Source: Agriotes lineatus (taxonomy: Eukaryota; Arthropoda; Insecta; Coleoptera; Elateridae). Taken from it: DNA of 64,000 bases. Below, one piece after another: positions 9,421 to 21,560 of the stretch. Positions within the stretch are counted from its first letter, which is position 1. Every line of letters starts with the position of its first letter. The DNA is taken from contig CALNHX010002701.1 of NCBI GenBank assembly GCA_940337035.1, positions 62,001-126,000 of the forward strand. Reading direction: 5' to 3'. The translations under genes were made by a program, and so were the position numbers. Under the pieces are notes generated by a model. The model saw nothing but the letters and a program-made list of their open reading frames with translations, ran no database searches and was not told the DNA's origin.

Positions 9421-11660
9421 TACTAAAATCCAGATACCTGCTTAACTTGTTCGACCATTCTAGTCGTAGTAGTTATTTCTAATAGGCTTCTGTTTCTGGG
9501 TTCTTTATTGATTATCATGTACCACGTTTCATTTGCAGTTGCCAATTGGCTATTTGTAAGTGCAGCCGATTATTTAACATTGCGCTTGAAATTATCCGGA
9601 GCCGATGTTGAACAGAAGCGGTGATAAAATACTTTCTTGTCTTTTACCTCTTGTATCTGTCTCCAGGGCAATTAATATCTAAATTAATTCTACCTAAACG
9701 GAGAGCATAAGACTCGATAATACCCACGCAAAGTAGAAGTTTGTATAGGGACTTACCTTGATGGATATACAGGATGGAAGTGGCACGTCGATTGACCCGT
9801 GACTCCAGGAGCACAAAACGATAAAACGAGCGATTACACAAAACAACAAAAAAACGGGATCAGTTGACCGACCGTTCACCAACTCGTCTTAGGTTAATCT
9901 CTTTGCAATGTGGGCCACGGACCCAATATTTAGGGGTGGCAGGAGAGGGGACAGTAAACCCCATAACTCGACGTTCCACCAATAGTGGGTAAACTTACCG
10001 CTAGATAGAATTACAAACTACGCTAAATTTATGTACAGATATTTACTTGTATTAAGAATTACTAATGAAATAAACTACACTAATATTTTTAAAAGCTAAA
10101 TACCAAACACCTCTTTTGATTAGTTCTTATTTTGTCACTTCTCTTTTTATGAGCACTCTTGCTACTTGTTTCCACTATAACTTCTAGTTCATCTTATACC
10201 AGCTCACCGATTTTAAAATCGAACATAGCAAAAGCATTACAAGGTTACTAGAAATGTTTAATTTCATTTAAAAACAAGGTTGCCAAGATCAAAATATTAA
10301 ATTATAGGGTGAGCGGAGGGGGAAGAGGTTGAAAAACCTTTAGACATCAATTACATTAGATATATCATTTATTTACTAAAAATTCAAAACTTGTATTCGG
10401 TTTTGGAATCGGTCAAACAGTATATTTTTCATCTGGTTCCTATTTTGAAATACTTTTATCATCTTTTCACGTTGGACTCTTGGAAACAAAGCTTTTTAAA
10501 ACTTTATAAAGCGTACCAATACCAGTATTTCTAAATTTTGAAGTAGCAAATCTATGTTAAAAATGCCTTTTGTTTCTACATTACGTCCAAATTAATTTTT
10601 TTGGTGAATTTAGTGTTTAAATTTTGCCATTATGGCATGACTTTCCCCAAGTGTAAGTTTCAAGCTCAAGGGCGAATCCCGCGAGCTAACTACAAATATA
10701 CCAAAATAAATCGTTTCCTCCTCCAAATAGGGATTTTTTTTTCTCTAGGCAAAAAGTTTCTACTTCCGATCGTGGAAAAATATTAAGTTCAACGATTCCT
10801 CGAGGAATTCCCCACTATTACTATCATAAACAGAGTTAAACCAGTAAGTAACTATTCACCCCAAACAGCTTTTCCATTCATGTTCTACTTCCAATTGTAG
10901 AATTTCTGGTGTTTCCGGGACTTCGTCAAGATAATTTTTTAATTCAATTCGGAAGTAATTGTGCTTTATTTATTGTTCACAAAAGTTTTAGGTTTTGAGT
11001 GTTTTAGTATTATATGACCTTCCATGCCTCTAAGAATATATGAAGTTTCTCTTCTATAATTTTATTAATTTCTCGACTTCGTCACATGTGCTTTGCAGTT
11101 CATTCACTTCCCCACACCTTTTTGATTTCTCTTGTGTCTTGATTTTTATCTTTTACGTTTATTAATAATTATTGTCCTCATTGCTAGTATTGCAACTTAT
11201 CCGTTCGTCCATCATTGGTAGAATTTCTTCGTTTATCTACTTCTGTTTTAGATTAATAGCCCTTTACCCACAATATTCCCCTTTTCTTTCTTTATTTATT
11301 TCCTTTTATCCGACTCTAACTTTTGCTGTACCAATTTTACTTCTCAGGATTGATTTTCTTAATTTAATGTTTTCTTTTCTCTGGCCTAGGATGCGTTTTT
11401 GCATATTTAATTCTACGTTTATGTAAAAATAAATCATGTATTTGATTCTTGACTATGGATTGTGATGTAAGTTCTGGTTTTATATATAGTTTTCGTGTGT
11501 ATTACATATCAACATATATTTTTATCTTTATCTATCATCGAAAAGACGAGAGCAGTATTGTAATCGTGAAAAAAATCGAATACCTTAAGGGTCGAAGTAT
11601 CATGTAACAGATAGATAAACTTTAGTTGGTGATATTCTAAAAGTAAGTTCACGGGGAATC
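9421..11660. other. Noncoding stretch, 2.2 kb, nothing recognised
   Basis: AT-rich DNA with only short open frames (such as 11172-11426, hydrophobic by composition) and no motif I recognise. No terminal repeats or RNA genes were found by eye. Confidence 0.5.
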
Positions 11661-11667
11661 CAAATAT

Positions 11668-11985
11668 ATAAAAATATACAGGGTGTTGTATTTGAAAGAA
11701 AGAGAAAAATTAAATTTCGCGTAAATTAATCATTCTGTATAGTTTTACACTTTTTCGAAAATTTGCCACGTATTTTGTAAGTAGACTATTATCAATGGTC
11801 GGTGGTGCAGATTTCAAAAATTGTGATGACATCGCTCGTGGCTCCAAAGTTGACCCTATTTTGGTATTAAAGTGACAATGGTTAGCGATACATTAGTGAC
11901 ACAACTTTATACATTTTTATTCTACATGTGACAGGGAACCCACAAATGCAAAAATATACAAGGTGTTCTATTTTTAAAAAACACA
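11668..11985. repeat. Two direct copies of an AAATATACAGGGTGTT-type repeat
   Basis: A segment of about 45 bp near 11668-11710 recurs in the same orientation near 11935-11980 (GAACCCA, then AAAAATATACAAGGTGTT). The same motif occurs in the arms of the giant palindrome (17590, 18055), so this may be a fragment of that family. Confidence 0.45.
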
Positions 11986-11988
11986 TGT

Positions 11989-12420
11989 TTGAGTTGGCAT
12001 ATATTCAAACCATTGCCAAAAAACCAAAATCCCGTTCAGTTTAAAGATTTTCGACCAATAAGAATTCTTCCGGCATTCTCTAAAATTTTTGAACAATTTA
12101 TCTTCTATCAACTCAACGAACATTTAATAAATAATAATCTTTTGCCAGCGGTGCAATCGGGCTTTCGTGCAGGTTATAGCTGTATAACAGCTATGCTTGC
12201 AGTAACAGATGATATTCTGTTTTCTGTAGACCGTGGTGATGTTACAATACCAGTAATGCTACAGTAAGGCATTCGATACTGTCAACCATAAAACACTTCT
12301 AGAAATACTTGCACTTATGGGTTTGGATAGAACAGCTATCAAATTAATAGAGGACTATTTACAAAATCGGAGTCAGAAAGTGCAAATAGATTCTGATACA
12401 TCAAACAATCGAAAGAAATA
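11989..12420 (+). pseudogene. LINE reverse transcriptase fragment (Jockey/CR1 type)
   Basis: The first frame (11989-12267) carries the fingers of a non-LTR reverse transcriptase: FRPIRILPAFSKIFEQFI and then GFRAGYS. A one-base indel near 12262 moves the continuation (SKAFDTVNHKTLLEILALMG, then IEDYLQNRSQKVQI, to about 12410) into another frame. SKAFDTVNH contains the motif A aspartate. No endonuclease and no YADD part are attached; at about 12420 the sequence changes to a different element. It is a dead 5'- and 3'-truncated copy. Confidence 0.85.
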
Positions 12421-12425
12421 CAAAT

Positions 12426-13110
12426 ATGAAGGTTTTAAGATCGAGACTCACAAAAGGGCGAACTTAACTAACCAAATTGAAAAACAAGGAAGGAATGGCA
12501 GTATCACATATTGATGATGTAACAAAAGCTGTGGAATTATTCTACGCGGACCTTTACTCATCAAATAGAATGGACTCAGAACCAACAACAACAATAAAAC
12601 AAGGTAGGAATGTAGGGTCAGAGGATTTACCGGAAATATCGTCAGACGAAATGAGAAAGGCATTAAAACAGATGAAAAATGGGAAATGTCCGGGCGAAGC
12701 CGAAATTACGGCTGAAATGCCGAAATTAGGTGGAAACAGTCTCGAAAAAGTGATACAAACACTGATGAATAAATGCTTATACGAAGGTAGAATACCAGAA
12801 CAGTGGCATAATGCAGAAGTCGTACTTCTTCCCAAAAGAGGGGACATATCAAATATAGAAAATTACCGTCCTATCAGTTTGTTAAATCATATGTATAAGC
12901 TATTCAGCCGCATCTTAACAAATCGTCTGACTGAAAAGCTTGACTTCTACCAACCTGTGGAGCAAGCCGGTTTCCGACGAGGATTTAGTACAATGGATCA
13001 TATCCAAGCCCTACGCACCGTCCTAGAAAAAACCACGGAATATAACATCCTTATTCACCTGGTATTCATCGATTTCCACAAAGCGTTTGATTCTGTAGAA
13101 ACATGGGCAA
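12426..13110 (+). pseudogene. RTE-like LINE reverse transcriptase fragment
   Basis: The frame 12477-13127 begins just after a linker. It holds EMRKALKQMKNGKCPGEAEI, then the YRPISLLNHMYKLFSRIL fingers, GFRRGFSTMDHIQAL, and a motif A segment FIDFHKAFDSVE. This is the layout of insect endonuclease/reverse-transcriptase LINEs of the RTE type. Homology ends abruptly after ETW near 13105, where an unrelated T-rich sequence starts, so the catalytic YADD motif is missing. It is a separate family from the fragment immediately upstream. Confidence 0.85.
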
Positions 13111-13300
13111 TCTTTTTATTTTTTTAATTTATTTTATCCGGACCAGCACTTTCTTATGCTATACACAGTTGTTTTACAATAATTTAGAATATGACTGTAT
13201 ATAAATAGTTTTGGAGGACTAAACCTCTGTAACTAATATGAATTACAGCGTTAAAATATCTAAGTTGTTTTATGTAATACGTCAATCAACGGTAGTACTA

Positions 13301-14620
13301 TTAGTCTGTTAAGTCTTGTGGCAATTTTCTTTTCAGTCTTACATGTATGTCTTTTTTCCCAAGGTTATAATGCACTGCACTTGGACACAGGTTAATGTTC
13401 ACAAAAAATTTGGTTCTCACTTTGTTTATGTGTTCAAGGATGGTTGGTATGCCCAGTTCATGGTGGAGTTGACTATTACGCACAAACCATGGGGAATTTG
13501 CTGCTATGCGTAAAATTCTATTTTGCATAACCTGTAGCTTGTTTAAGTTTGTTTTTGTTGTGTTACACCACACCGAGCACGCATAAGTTAGAATTGGCCT
13601 CAAGATTGATTTATACATTAAAAGGGCACAGTCTAGGTGTAAGTGAGATTTTCGATTTAGCAGAGGATATAGAAGCATTAATCTTGCGTGACACTCGTTA
13701 ACTTTTTTATTAATGTGGTATCCCCATCCCAATCTGGTATCTAAGTATACACCAAGATACTTGACATCGGAGTCTCTAGGATCCCATTGGAATTCTTTCT
13801 GATTTACATATATCTTGGGTAAATTTCCTATTTTTCTGAGTGTGAACACGTTTACCTGCCATTTTGTTACATTAATAAATACTAGCAGTCCAGTGAGACA
13901 AATGTCTCATTTAATAAAACAAAAAAGACCGTTTTGCAAATAGAACGCGTATTCACCACACGTACGTATATGACGTCATTGTTGGTAGCAAACTACCAGT
14001 CGCATTCGCCTTGATAAAATTTGCCTAGAATCTAACCTAAAAAGTTAGGATTATAATTAAGATAATAATTAGTGTTAGAGACTGAAATTCGGTTCCTGAC
14101 CTGACATGACCATTCCAAACATATAACTTTAATAACTTTTTTCTCTATCTCTTACGGTTTGGCTGCTGCAACAGCGTCCCAGACAGACACGTCTATTAGA
14201 TAAAGGATTTTCCATTTGCTAAGCCAACTATGGATGTTATTTAGGGCGTTTTGTTGTTCATTTACAGCAATTGCGAGATTTTCATTCTGTGTCGCAATTG
14301 CAGTGTCATCTGCAAACATCGCTAGTGTAGAGTTCATCATAACAGGTATATCATAGACGTATATTTTGAATAATATGGGACCTATAATGCTTTCCTGTGG
14401 AATGCCACAATTAATTGGTTTTATTTGGGAAAGAGCTCAGTTAACTCTAACTGCGAACGTTCTTTTACTAATAAATGATACAATGATCTTGGTAAGATAG
14501 TCTGGTATTTCAAGCTTGATCAATTTATATTGTAGGCCCGCTAACCAAACTTTGTCAAAGGCGTTCTGGAGGTCTATGAATGACACTATCGTGTATCGTG
14601 CTTCCATCGAAGCTGGATCC
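13301..14620 (-). pseudogene. Jockey-type LINE ORF2 remnant, split by an insertion
   Basis: Read from 14620 leftwards: motif A FIDLQNAFDKVW (about 14540-14590), a motif near GIPQESIIGPILF (about 14380), FADDTAI (about 14300; the catalytic DD is present), HSWLSKW (about 14215), then, after a 347-bp insertion, QVNVFTLRKIG and a 182-residue C-terminal part (13301-13849) with the YLGVYLD and SILRPILTYACSVW blocks typical of Jockey-clade ORF2. At least two in-frame stops lie between motif A and FADD. The N-terminal endonuclease is absent. Confidence 0.87.
13865..14211. mobile_element. 347-bp insertion nested in the Jockey remnant
   Basis: The insert is flanked by a 6-bp direct repeat CCATTT (13859-13864 and 14212-14217). 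Removing the insert and one copy would restore an uninterrupted LINE reading through LSKWQVNV, which proves the order of events. The insert has no open frame of note and no clear inverted ends; its family is unknown (SINE-like or short DNA transposon). Confidence 0.75.
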
Positions 14621-14639
14621 TTAAATCTCGTACTTTGCT

Positions 14640-16744
14640 GTGCTACACTGCCACTGCTTTCTTATGCACTTGTATAGAAACCTATAATCCTTGCTGGACC
14701 TCCGTAGAATATGCCCAAAACACCACAGCTTCCCCTGGACTACTTCGACGTCTCGTATTTTACCTGTGCGGAAGCCCAATGCAACGCAAAACTTCCACAG
14801 GTAACTCACGCATAATCACACAATTAAACAAAACTTCTAATTAACTTCGGTACTTATTAACACATAAAATAACTTGATTTTTGGGGCAGCTTGGCAATTT
14901 TACAACCAAAGCTTTTGAAGAAGCTCCCCAATTGTTTTTGTTTATAGTTTACATATTGTTACATAAATGATCAAGCCTGCTCTGTTTTTATTATGTGTTA
15001 AACACAGATAAAGCTATTCAAAAACGTCATTGTGCAATTATTTTCATTGCCTATGCTATTTCTTGACAATTCTGAAATTAAAATTATTACATTTACTGAA
15101 CGTTCTTATAATAAATATTTGTCTTGATGGTTATGTTATGATTACTATTAAATATTATGCGAAATATAAAAGCTACTAATATGTATTCATAGCATATTTG
15201 CCCTTTTTCGAAATTTAAAAAAAAATATGTATTTGCAAGTACTTTTTCCGCAAAATGCAGAAATGAGAACAGTAGACATCAGGTACATGAGAAAATAGAT
15301 TTGAGGGTTCGAATTTCTGGTAATACTTCTTTGAATTTCAATTACCTAGTGTTCTAGTTTCCTTGCTTTATTATTGCAATAAAAGGCATCAAGGGTATTG
15401 CTAGTTTATTGATTTCCAACAATGTTTTGTCACAGTACCCATTGTTTCATTACATCAACAAATTGAGCTGTTCCGTTATCAGAGAAACAGTGCCAGTAAG
15501 TCAAAGTATACGTAATGAAACTAAATGAGTATGTGTATTAAAGCTTACGTTCTTCCAAGGATTGTATTTCTCGAGTTCACGGGGAAGGCGATAACTTGAA
15601 ACCTTATTAATTATAAATGCAGATACTACAGTAACTTCGTTCTCCTGCAGAACGGTAGAAAGCTAATTATGTAGTTCGAGCTGCCAGCCTGCAGAGCGGT
15701 AATAAAAGATCTACGACTTAATTTAATTATGACTTCTAAGAATTCCGTCATTTCGTATTATCAGTCCAAAGTATCAGATCTGCCAATTGTTACACTCGTG
15801 AATTAAAACTCGTAGTTTTTATACGTTATTAGCGTCTAAGCTCGTTACGAGTAAATGAAATAAATTATGAACTTTTTGCCTTATTAGCTAACAACACGAA
15901 CTACTCTATACCATAACATAATTATCAAAAGCAGCATTATGATACCTAACTAACAAATTCTGATCTATCAAGTAACTGAAATTAATGCGGGGTTTAAACA
16001 GCACCTGCATTAGCTATTTTTCTCAAAAACCCTGTTGCAAGATGTACTAAAAACATATGTAACTAAAGCTTATATGGCAAATACGAGTGTATCTCATAGC
16101 GAATTATTGACACTAAAGTATTTTGGAAATTGTGGACTAATATTTCTCTAAAGTTCTACTTTCACAAATATTTCTTTGAGACTGGATGGATTCAATCATT
16201 GGTTAATGCCTTTGTTATTTAGGTCGTATTAATAATATTAGAGCAAAGCTCGTCTGATGACACTAGGTACCGAAGTAGCAGGTACAAATGTACCAAGGAA
16301 TTGTATTCATTGACTTTCGCTTCCATTTCTCAATGGGACCAACAGTATACTCTCTCTTGTCTAACTTTATTTTTAACTGCATCTGAACCTGCCGTATGCA
16401 TTTTCACGGTAGAATCTAAAACAGCAGAGGGTATAGAAACCGGTGTCTGTTCAAATGACGTAGATTTTCAAAAATTCTTATTACAGTGCAGCCACCACAC
16501 GACAACTACCTTGCAAGGTAAAAATGCAATTCTGGAGTTTTGCATCCATAATAAAACCATTGGCGTAGCTAGTGACAACAAGTTACCTTAGTGCTACTCC
16601 AATCTGTAGATACTGACAATAAATGACGTCCTAAAACTAATTTAAGTAAAAGAACATCCAAAAGTATGACAACGAACAAGCAAAGGATGACTATTATTGC
16701 AACCCCCTTGCGAAGGATGTCAACAAGAATAAACAATATTTAAT
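14640..16744. other. Noncoding stretch, 2.1 kb, nothing recognised
   Basis: There are no domains, RNA genes or obvious terminal repeats. The frame at 16301-16591 (96 residues) has no recognisable motif. A minus-strand frame at 14621-14809 contains FGHILRR, vaguely like the C-terminus of RTE-type polyproteins, but the match is too short to call. Confidence 0.5.
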
Positions 16745-18457
16745 TTTTGAAGGGTCTCTGTGTATGTAGAGACCAATATATGCCGTTTTCCGTCAAGCGT
16801 AAAAACCTAAGCTATGTGCAAAATATTGCTTTCAAATAGGTAATAGTTGTTGAGTTAAGGTAAAAATAATCAGAATTCGATTTTTTAAGGTGCTCACCCC
16901 CTATACTGTATAGGGTCCGGCAACGACGCGGGGTGGAACATATTTCTAAAACTATGAGAGTTACATAAATATTGTGTAGGTATATAAAAGTTGTAGGTAC
17001 GAAGGTGGCGCATATTACAAAAATAGTTTTGATTATACAGGGTGGCTCAAAAAAGTGTGAGCAATGAAACCTGCTTTCTTTTAAATAAAATGCCCTTTAT
17101 TTGGGTTGCTCTAAAGTTTTTCATTGAAATACTCATCACTTTTTTATAAAGTTATATGAGTTTCACGTCAACTGCTTCGGAGATATTACCGATTTTATGA
17201 TAAAATGGTGGATTTCAATATTAATGCTATGCAGGGTATTTGCAAATTTAATAATTTCGATATTTTTCAAATGAAACGCCGAGTATATTTTTGTATTTTT
17301 GAAAATCTCGTTTAAGGAGATTTTTTTGAAATCTTACTTCATACCTCTAAATTCATCTGTTTTTGAGATATGCGTGTTTGAACAGAAAAAAATAATGTAA
17401 GCCCCTTAAGTTGCTTTATTTCAAGGGATAACAAACAAATGCAGTAATGATTTTAACGTTTGAGTTCTCCAAACAAAAGATATAACCATGTTTAGAAAAA
17501 TCCAGCTAGTACTCAAAACTAGAAATAACAAATGCGGAAAAAAGAAAAAACAACGCAGTAGAAAGCTCATTAACAGTACTTTTCAAAAATACAGAAATAT
17601 ACAGGGTGTACCGCTTAAATAAATCAAAATAACAATATTGCTGATTATGAGTTTTGTACAACTTTAATACTTAGAGCAGGAAAGAAAACCATTTAATGTA
17701 ATTACGTGTAGGATTTTGGTGTATTGGCAGTTGTTTTTATTTTAAATTAGATTTTTTGACCTTGGAATTAATGTATCCTGCATTTATCGTTTTTTCATGT
17801 TTATTATTCCTTGTATCAACACTGACAAAATTAATATTTTCTAAACTTGGTTTGGTGTTTTTATTTTTCGACAGCTCAACTGTTTAAATTAACATTTTAA
17901 CGACGTTTGTTTCTTATCCATTTTAATAAGGCATCTTAAGGGGCTTAAATTGTCTTTTTATCTTCAAACACGCGTATCTGAAAAACAGTTGAAATTAAAG
18001 GTATGAAGTATACAGTATAAAAAAATTCTTATTAAAAAGGATTTTAAAAATACAAAAATATACAGGTTGTTCCATTTAAAAAATATTCAAAAATTAATTT
18101 GCAAATATTGAGCACCCTGTAGAGCATTAATACCAAGATCCATCATTTTACACTTGAAAGGTAGTTCACGAAAGTTATAATTTTTTGGTAACATTTTCCT
18201 TCATTCAATTGCTTTCCGTTGCTTACAGCAGCCGCAAGAATTGCAAATTTTTTTTAAACAAAATCGTTAATATCTCCAAAACAGTTGACGTTAGACCCAT
18301 ACAACTTTGTATAAAAAATATCTGTATTTCAATGCAAAACTTTTGAGTAACCCAAATATAGAGTATCCCATTAGAAAAAAGTAAGTTTGATTCGCCACAC
18401 ATTTTTAAGCCACCCTGTATAATCAAAACTATTTTAGTAATGTGCAACACCTTCGTA

Positions 18458-19700
18458 TAGAGATGGGCGCGTGAGTGATTTTTTGCTCACGTCACGCACG
18501 TTTCACGCTGGCTTTAAACAGTCACGTTCACGCACGTTCACGCTCACGTTCACTCACGTTCACGGCGTGACACGCCACTCACGACGTGACACGCAGCTTT
18601 TATTTCAAAATTTAAATTCAGATAGAACAGAATGTTCAAATTTAAAACCAATAAAAAACCCTAAAGAGAACTAAAAATATGTTTTGCACCTGACATAATT
18701 TACGTGATATGTTGCAATCAGAATTAATAATTGACATAAAAAGAAAAAAAATGAAAATTTACTACAATAACTTCGACAAGGGATAAATACTGATTTCTCG
18801 CAAATATATTTCTTGCAGCTGTCTTCAAAGACATTACTTTTAATACTAAAAGCTGTCATTTGAATTGACGTTTCCTTTATTGGTATGAGTACAGAAGGTA
18901 TATGGCAACACTTTTAAATCGTAGGTTTGAAAGTACTTTTACGTACAAGGATCAAAATTTTCAGCGTTAAGGCGAGTATACAAAATAAACATTACTTTTA
19001 TTAGAATAATAAGTTCCTCTACACAAGTACACAATAAATTGGTTTAAAAATAAAACGTTTTCAGCGTTAAGTCGAATTTTACGCTCTTCTAAAATTCGCC
19101 CAGCTGTAGAAAATACTCTTTCGCTTGTAGCGGAACTTGCCGGTATGTTTAAAATTTCTCAAGTTTTTTTAACAGTGGCGTATTTACACTGTTTTTCCAA
19201 AATCCTAAAATGTCATCTACATTTCCGAATTTTAATTTAACATACTAATTTAGTTCTGTTTCGACATCATCCTAATTACATGTGTCATCGTCAGAGCTAT
19301 CTCTAAGTGTAGAAAGATAAGAATCTGATGCTGATGTACCAGTTTTGAGTCGTTTGCTATGTATTTTGTCATTATCTTCTATAGTTTTATTTGCATTATA
19401 ATCTTCTCTTTTATGTGAAGGTATAAACTTTAAGGATTTATAATTAGGGTCCAAAAATAAAACCATATAATGTAACTTGTTTGGCACAATTTGTGATTTA
19501 ATGAATTTAAAAGTTGCTGCACCCTGCAGTTTTTTATTCGTTACTAAATATTTAACGTGAAACGTGAATCACGCCTTGGAAATTTTCACTCACGTTCACT
19601 CACGTTCACGTCACGATTTTCAAATATTAGTCACGTTCACGACGTGACACGCCGTGACACGACGTGACACGACTGTTTTCACGTCACGCGCCCATCCCTG
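18458..19700 (-). mobile_element. hAT transposon, degenerate (1243 bp)
   Basis: The ends are 17-bp imperfect inverted repeats (TAGAGATGGGCGCGTGA on the left, inverse of CAGGGATGGGCGCGTGA on the right). The 8-bp target duplication CCTTCGTA is at 18450-18457 and 19701-19708. Both ends carry dense subterminal TCACGT/CACGTT repeats (18480-18600 and 19555-19685), the type of sites that hAT transposases bind. The empty target is seen in the left arm of the surrounding palindrome, which reads TACGAAGG there. Confidence 0.92.
19016..19487 (-). pseudogene. hAT transposase C-terminal remnant
   Basis: From 19487 leftwards, FLDPNYKSLKFIP matches the conserved FLDPRFK block of Ac-like transposases. An acidic linker and a stop follow at about 19272, then ETELN with another stop. 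A shifted frame then reads IPASSATSERVFSTAGRI and RLNAENVLFLNQFI (about 19020-19160), the hAT dimerisation domain. The N-terminal BED finger and the catalytic core are missing. At least two nonsense codons and one frameshift make it inactive. Confidence 0.88.
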
Positions 19701-19955
19701 CCTTCGTACCTACCACTTTTGTATACACAATATTCATGTAACTCTCATAGTTTTAGGAATATCTTCCACGCCCACTTTTTGCAGACCCTGTACTTTTCTG
19801 ACATTTTCTGGATTCTCGACCAGGAAAGCATATAAGCCGCGTACAAAATATCGTTCTCCTCCAACAACTAGTTTTTCAGTTATACCGGAAAGAGGCAGAC
19901 AGACAGACGGAATTTAGAAAACCTATTTTTCGTCATCCAGGGACCCTCAAACGTG

Positions 19956-20889
19956 AATATCTGAAAAAATCCTCGAAGGTGATTTTTGGCGATTACATTA
20001 CTTCCTATATCACAAACTAAATTTAATAAAGTACACGGTTATAACCAATAAACAAACCTAAAAGCACAAAACACTAATTTAAACCACCATGCCCTTACTC
20101 AAGCGTTGGGAAATAAGCTGTTAATTGCTTCGAATCATATTTATTTTTAATTACCTTCCAGTTCAGCGCAATGTCGATATAGAAGTGAATTCCGCTGCTG
20201 CTGCTATCATTAACTAGAAAGAATTACCTTTTCATCTTTTTCCAAATACGACTAAAATAATCGTCGACTGTTTATTTGAAATTATAAATCTGCTGTACAA
20301 AACTAGCTCTAAACATTCAACTTTCATCGTATGCAACTTAATAACTAAGGGACGATTACGTTTAGAACTGGAATCGCTCTGTTTTATAATCTCCAATTTG
20401 CCGCTGCTATTTCTGGACGTGTATTGACGTTTAATTTACTGCTGAAATATATGCAACCAGGAAATTATACCCGACTGAATTACCACGGATAAAAGCATGC
20501 AAGCGAGATTTTAGAGCCGGCAATTTTCGAGTAAGTCCGCTGAAACGCCATTCCGGCTAAGGTTGTTTGTGCAGGTTTCCCTTACACACAAACTGTAACG
20601 AGAAATTCAGGAAAAACTCCAACTACTTTGACTATTTCTGTATAGCAAATCCAACGCAGCGCCAAGCTTTTCTGATTCAAATTTCTTCGACGTTGCTTGG
20701 CATCAGCATATGCGCTATTATACAAATATTGGAACAACTTATTTGCTTCATATTATGAGGTTTTCACAACTAGGTGGGCAACACACTCATGATTTTGCAA
20801 AGATTGGTCTTAAATTTTGCTTATTTGTTTGATGTGGGGAAGATCTCCCAAAGCACTCGAAGTGAAACCACCTATTTTCCAAACATAAA
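19956..20889. other. Noncoding stretch, nothing recognised
   Basis: AT-rich sequence with a single short open frame (20567-20758) that lacks motifs. Confidence 0.5.
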
Positions 20890-21560
20890 AAGTTACTTCT
20901 GGCATTAAGAGTTACCTGTGAAAATCATAAACGTATTAATTACGTACGTTAAGTAACAAACGCCTTCCGGAATTGACCGTGTCATTATTGAGGTCGAAGA
21001 ACTCAACGTTTTGCCTACTTTCGTAAGGGGCTTCATCAGGAAATAAAGCAAAAGAACACGGCAACTTAACGTGTAAACCACGCCAGAGGCAAAACTGTTT
21101 TGCAAGGGAAGGGATAAAGGAGCACCGTAACTCAACGTGTAAACCACGCCAGAGGCGAAACTCTTCAGTAAGTTTACACGTTGAGTTACCGTGCCCTTCT
21201 ATCCCTTCCCTTAAAAAAGGGTTTAGCATTTGGCGTGATTTACACGTTGAGTTACGGTGCTCTTCTATCGTTCCTTTGGAAAAGCATTTCGCTGGTTCGC
21301 TGGTTCGCTGGTTTACACGTTAAGTTACCGTGATCTTCTATCCCATCCCTTGCAAAAGAGTTTAGCTTTTGGCGTAATCCACACGTTGAGTTACCGTGCT
21401 CTTTTGCTTTTCCTACTGATGAAGCCCCTTACGAAAGTGGAAAAAACGTTGAGTTCTTCGATCTCAATAATGACACCGTCTAATCCCAGAAGTCGCTTTT
21501 TATTTAATTGTAATGACCGTGATTCCTCCGCAATCATATTTGTTAATTATGCTGCCTACC
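20890..21560. repeat. Foldback element with internal ~67-bp repeats
   Basis: The outer arms (20890-21060 and 21400-21560) are inverted copies: GAAGAACTCAACGTTTT and GTAAGGGGCTTCATCAG occur near 20995-21040 and, inverted, near 21425-21465. Inside, a unit of about 67 bp containing the motif ACACGTTGAGTTACCGTG occurs four times on the right (near 21175, 21241, 21314, 21381) and twice inverted on the left (near 21065 and 21125). An 8-bp GCTGGTTC tract is tripled at 21293-21314. No protein is evident. Confidence 0.82.

Larger units (their letters stand above)
16745..19955. repeat. Giant imperfect palindrome (foldback element), about 2 kb without its insertion
   Basis: The left arm runs from about 16745 (certainly from 16920) to about 17530. 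Its reverse complement runs from about 17830 to 18457 and resumes at 19709 to about 19955 after a hAT insertion. Matching landmarks include CTATGAGAGTTACAT (left 16952, right near 19738), the pair TATACAGGGTGGCTCAAA at 17036 and its inverse near 18405-18420, ACTTCATACCTTTAAT-like blocks, and AAGCCCCTTAAG at 17400 with its inverse near 17935. No coding sequence lies in the arms. Such foldbacks are usually non-autonomous DNA elements; a transcript would form a very long hairpin. Confidence 0.85.

Noticed and set aside
14621..14809. Minus-strand frame with FGHILRR, like an RTE polyprotein end
   Set aside because: One short motif only; flanks give no further match.
16301..16591. 96-codon plus-strand frame
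   Set aside because: No motif, no homology recognised, typical of chance frames in this sequence.
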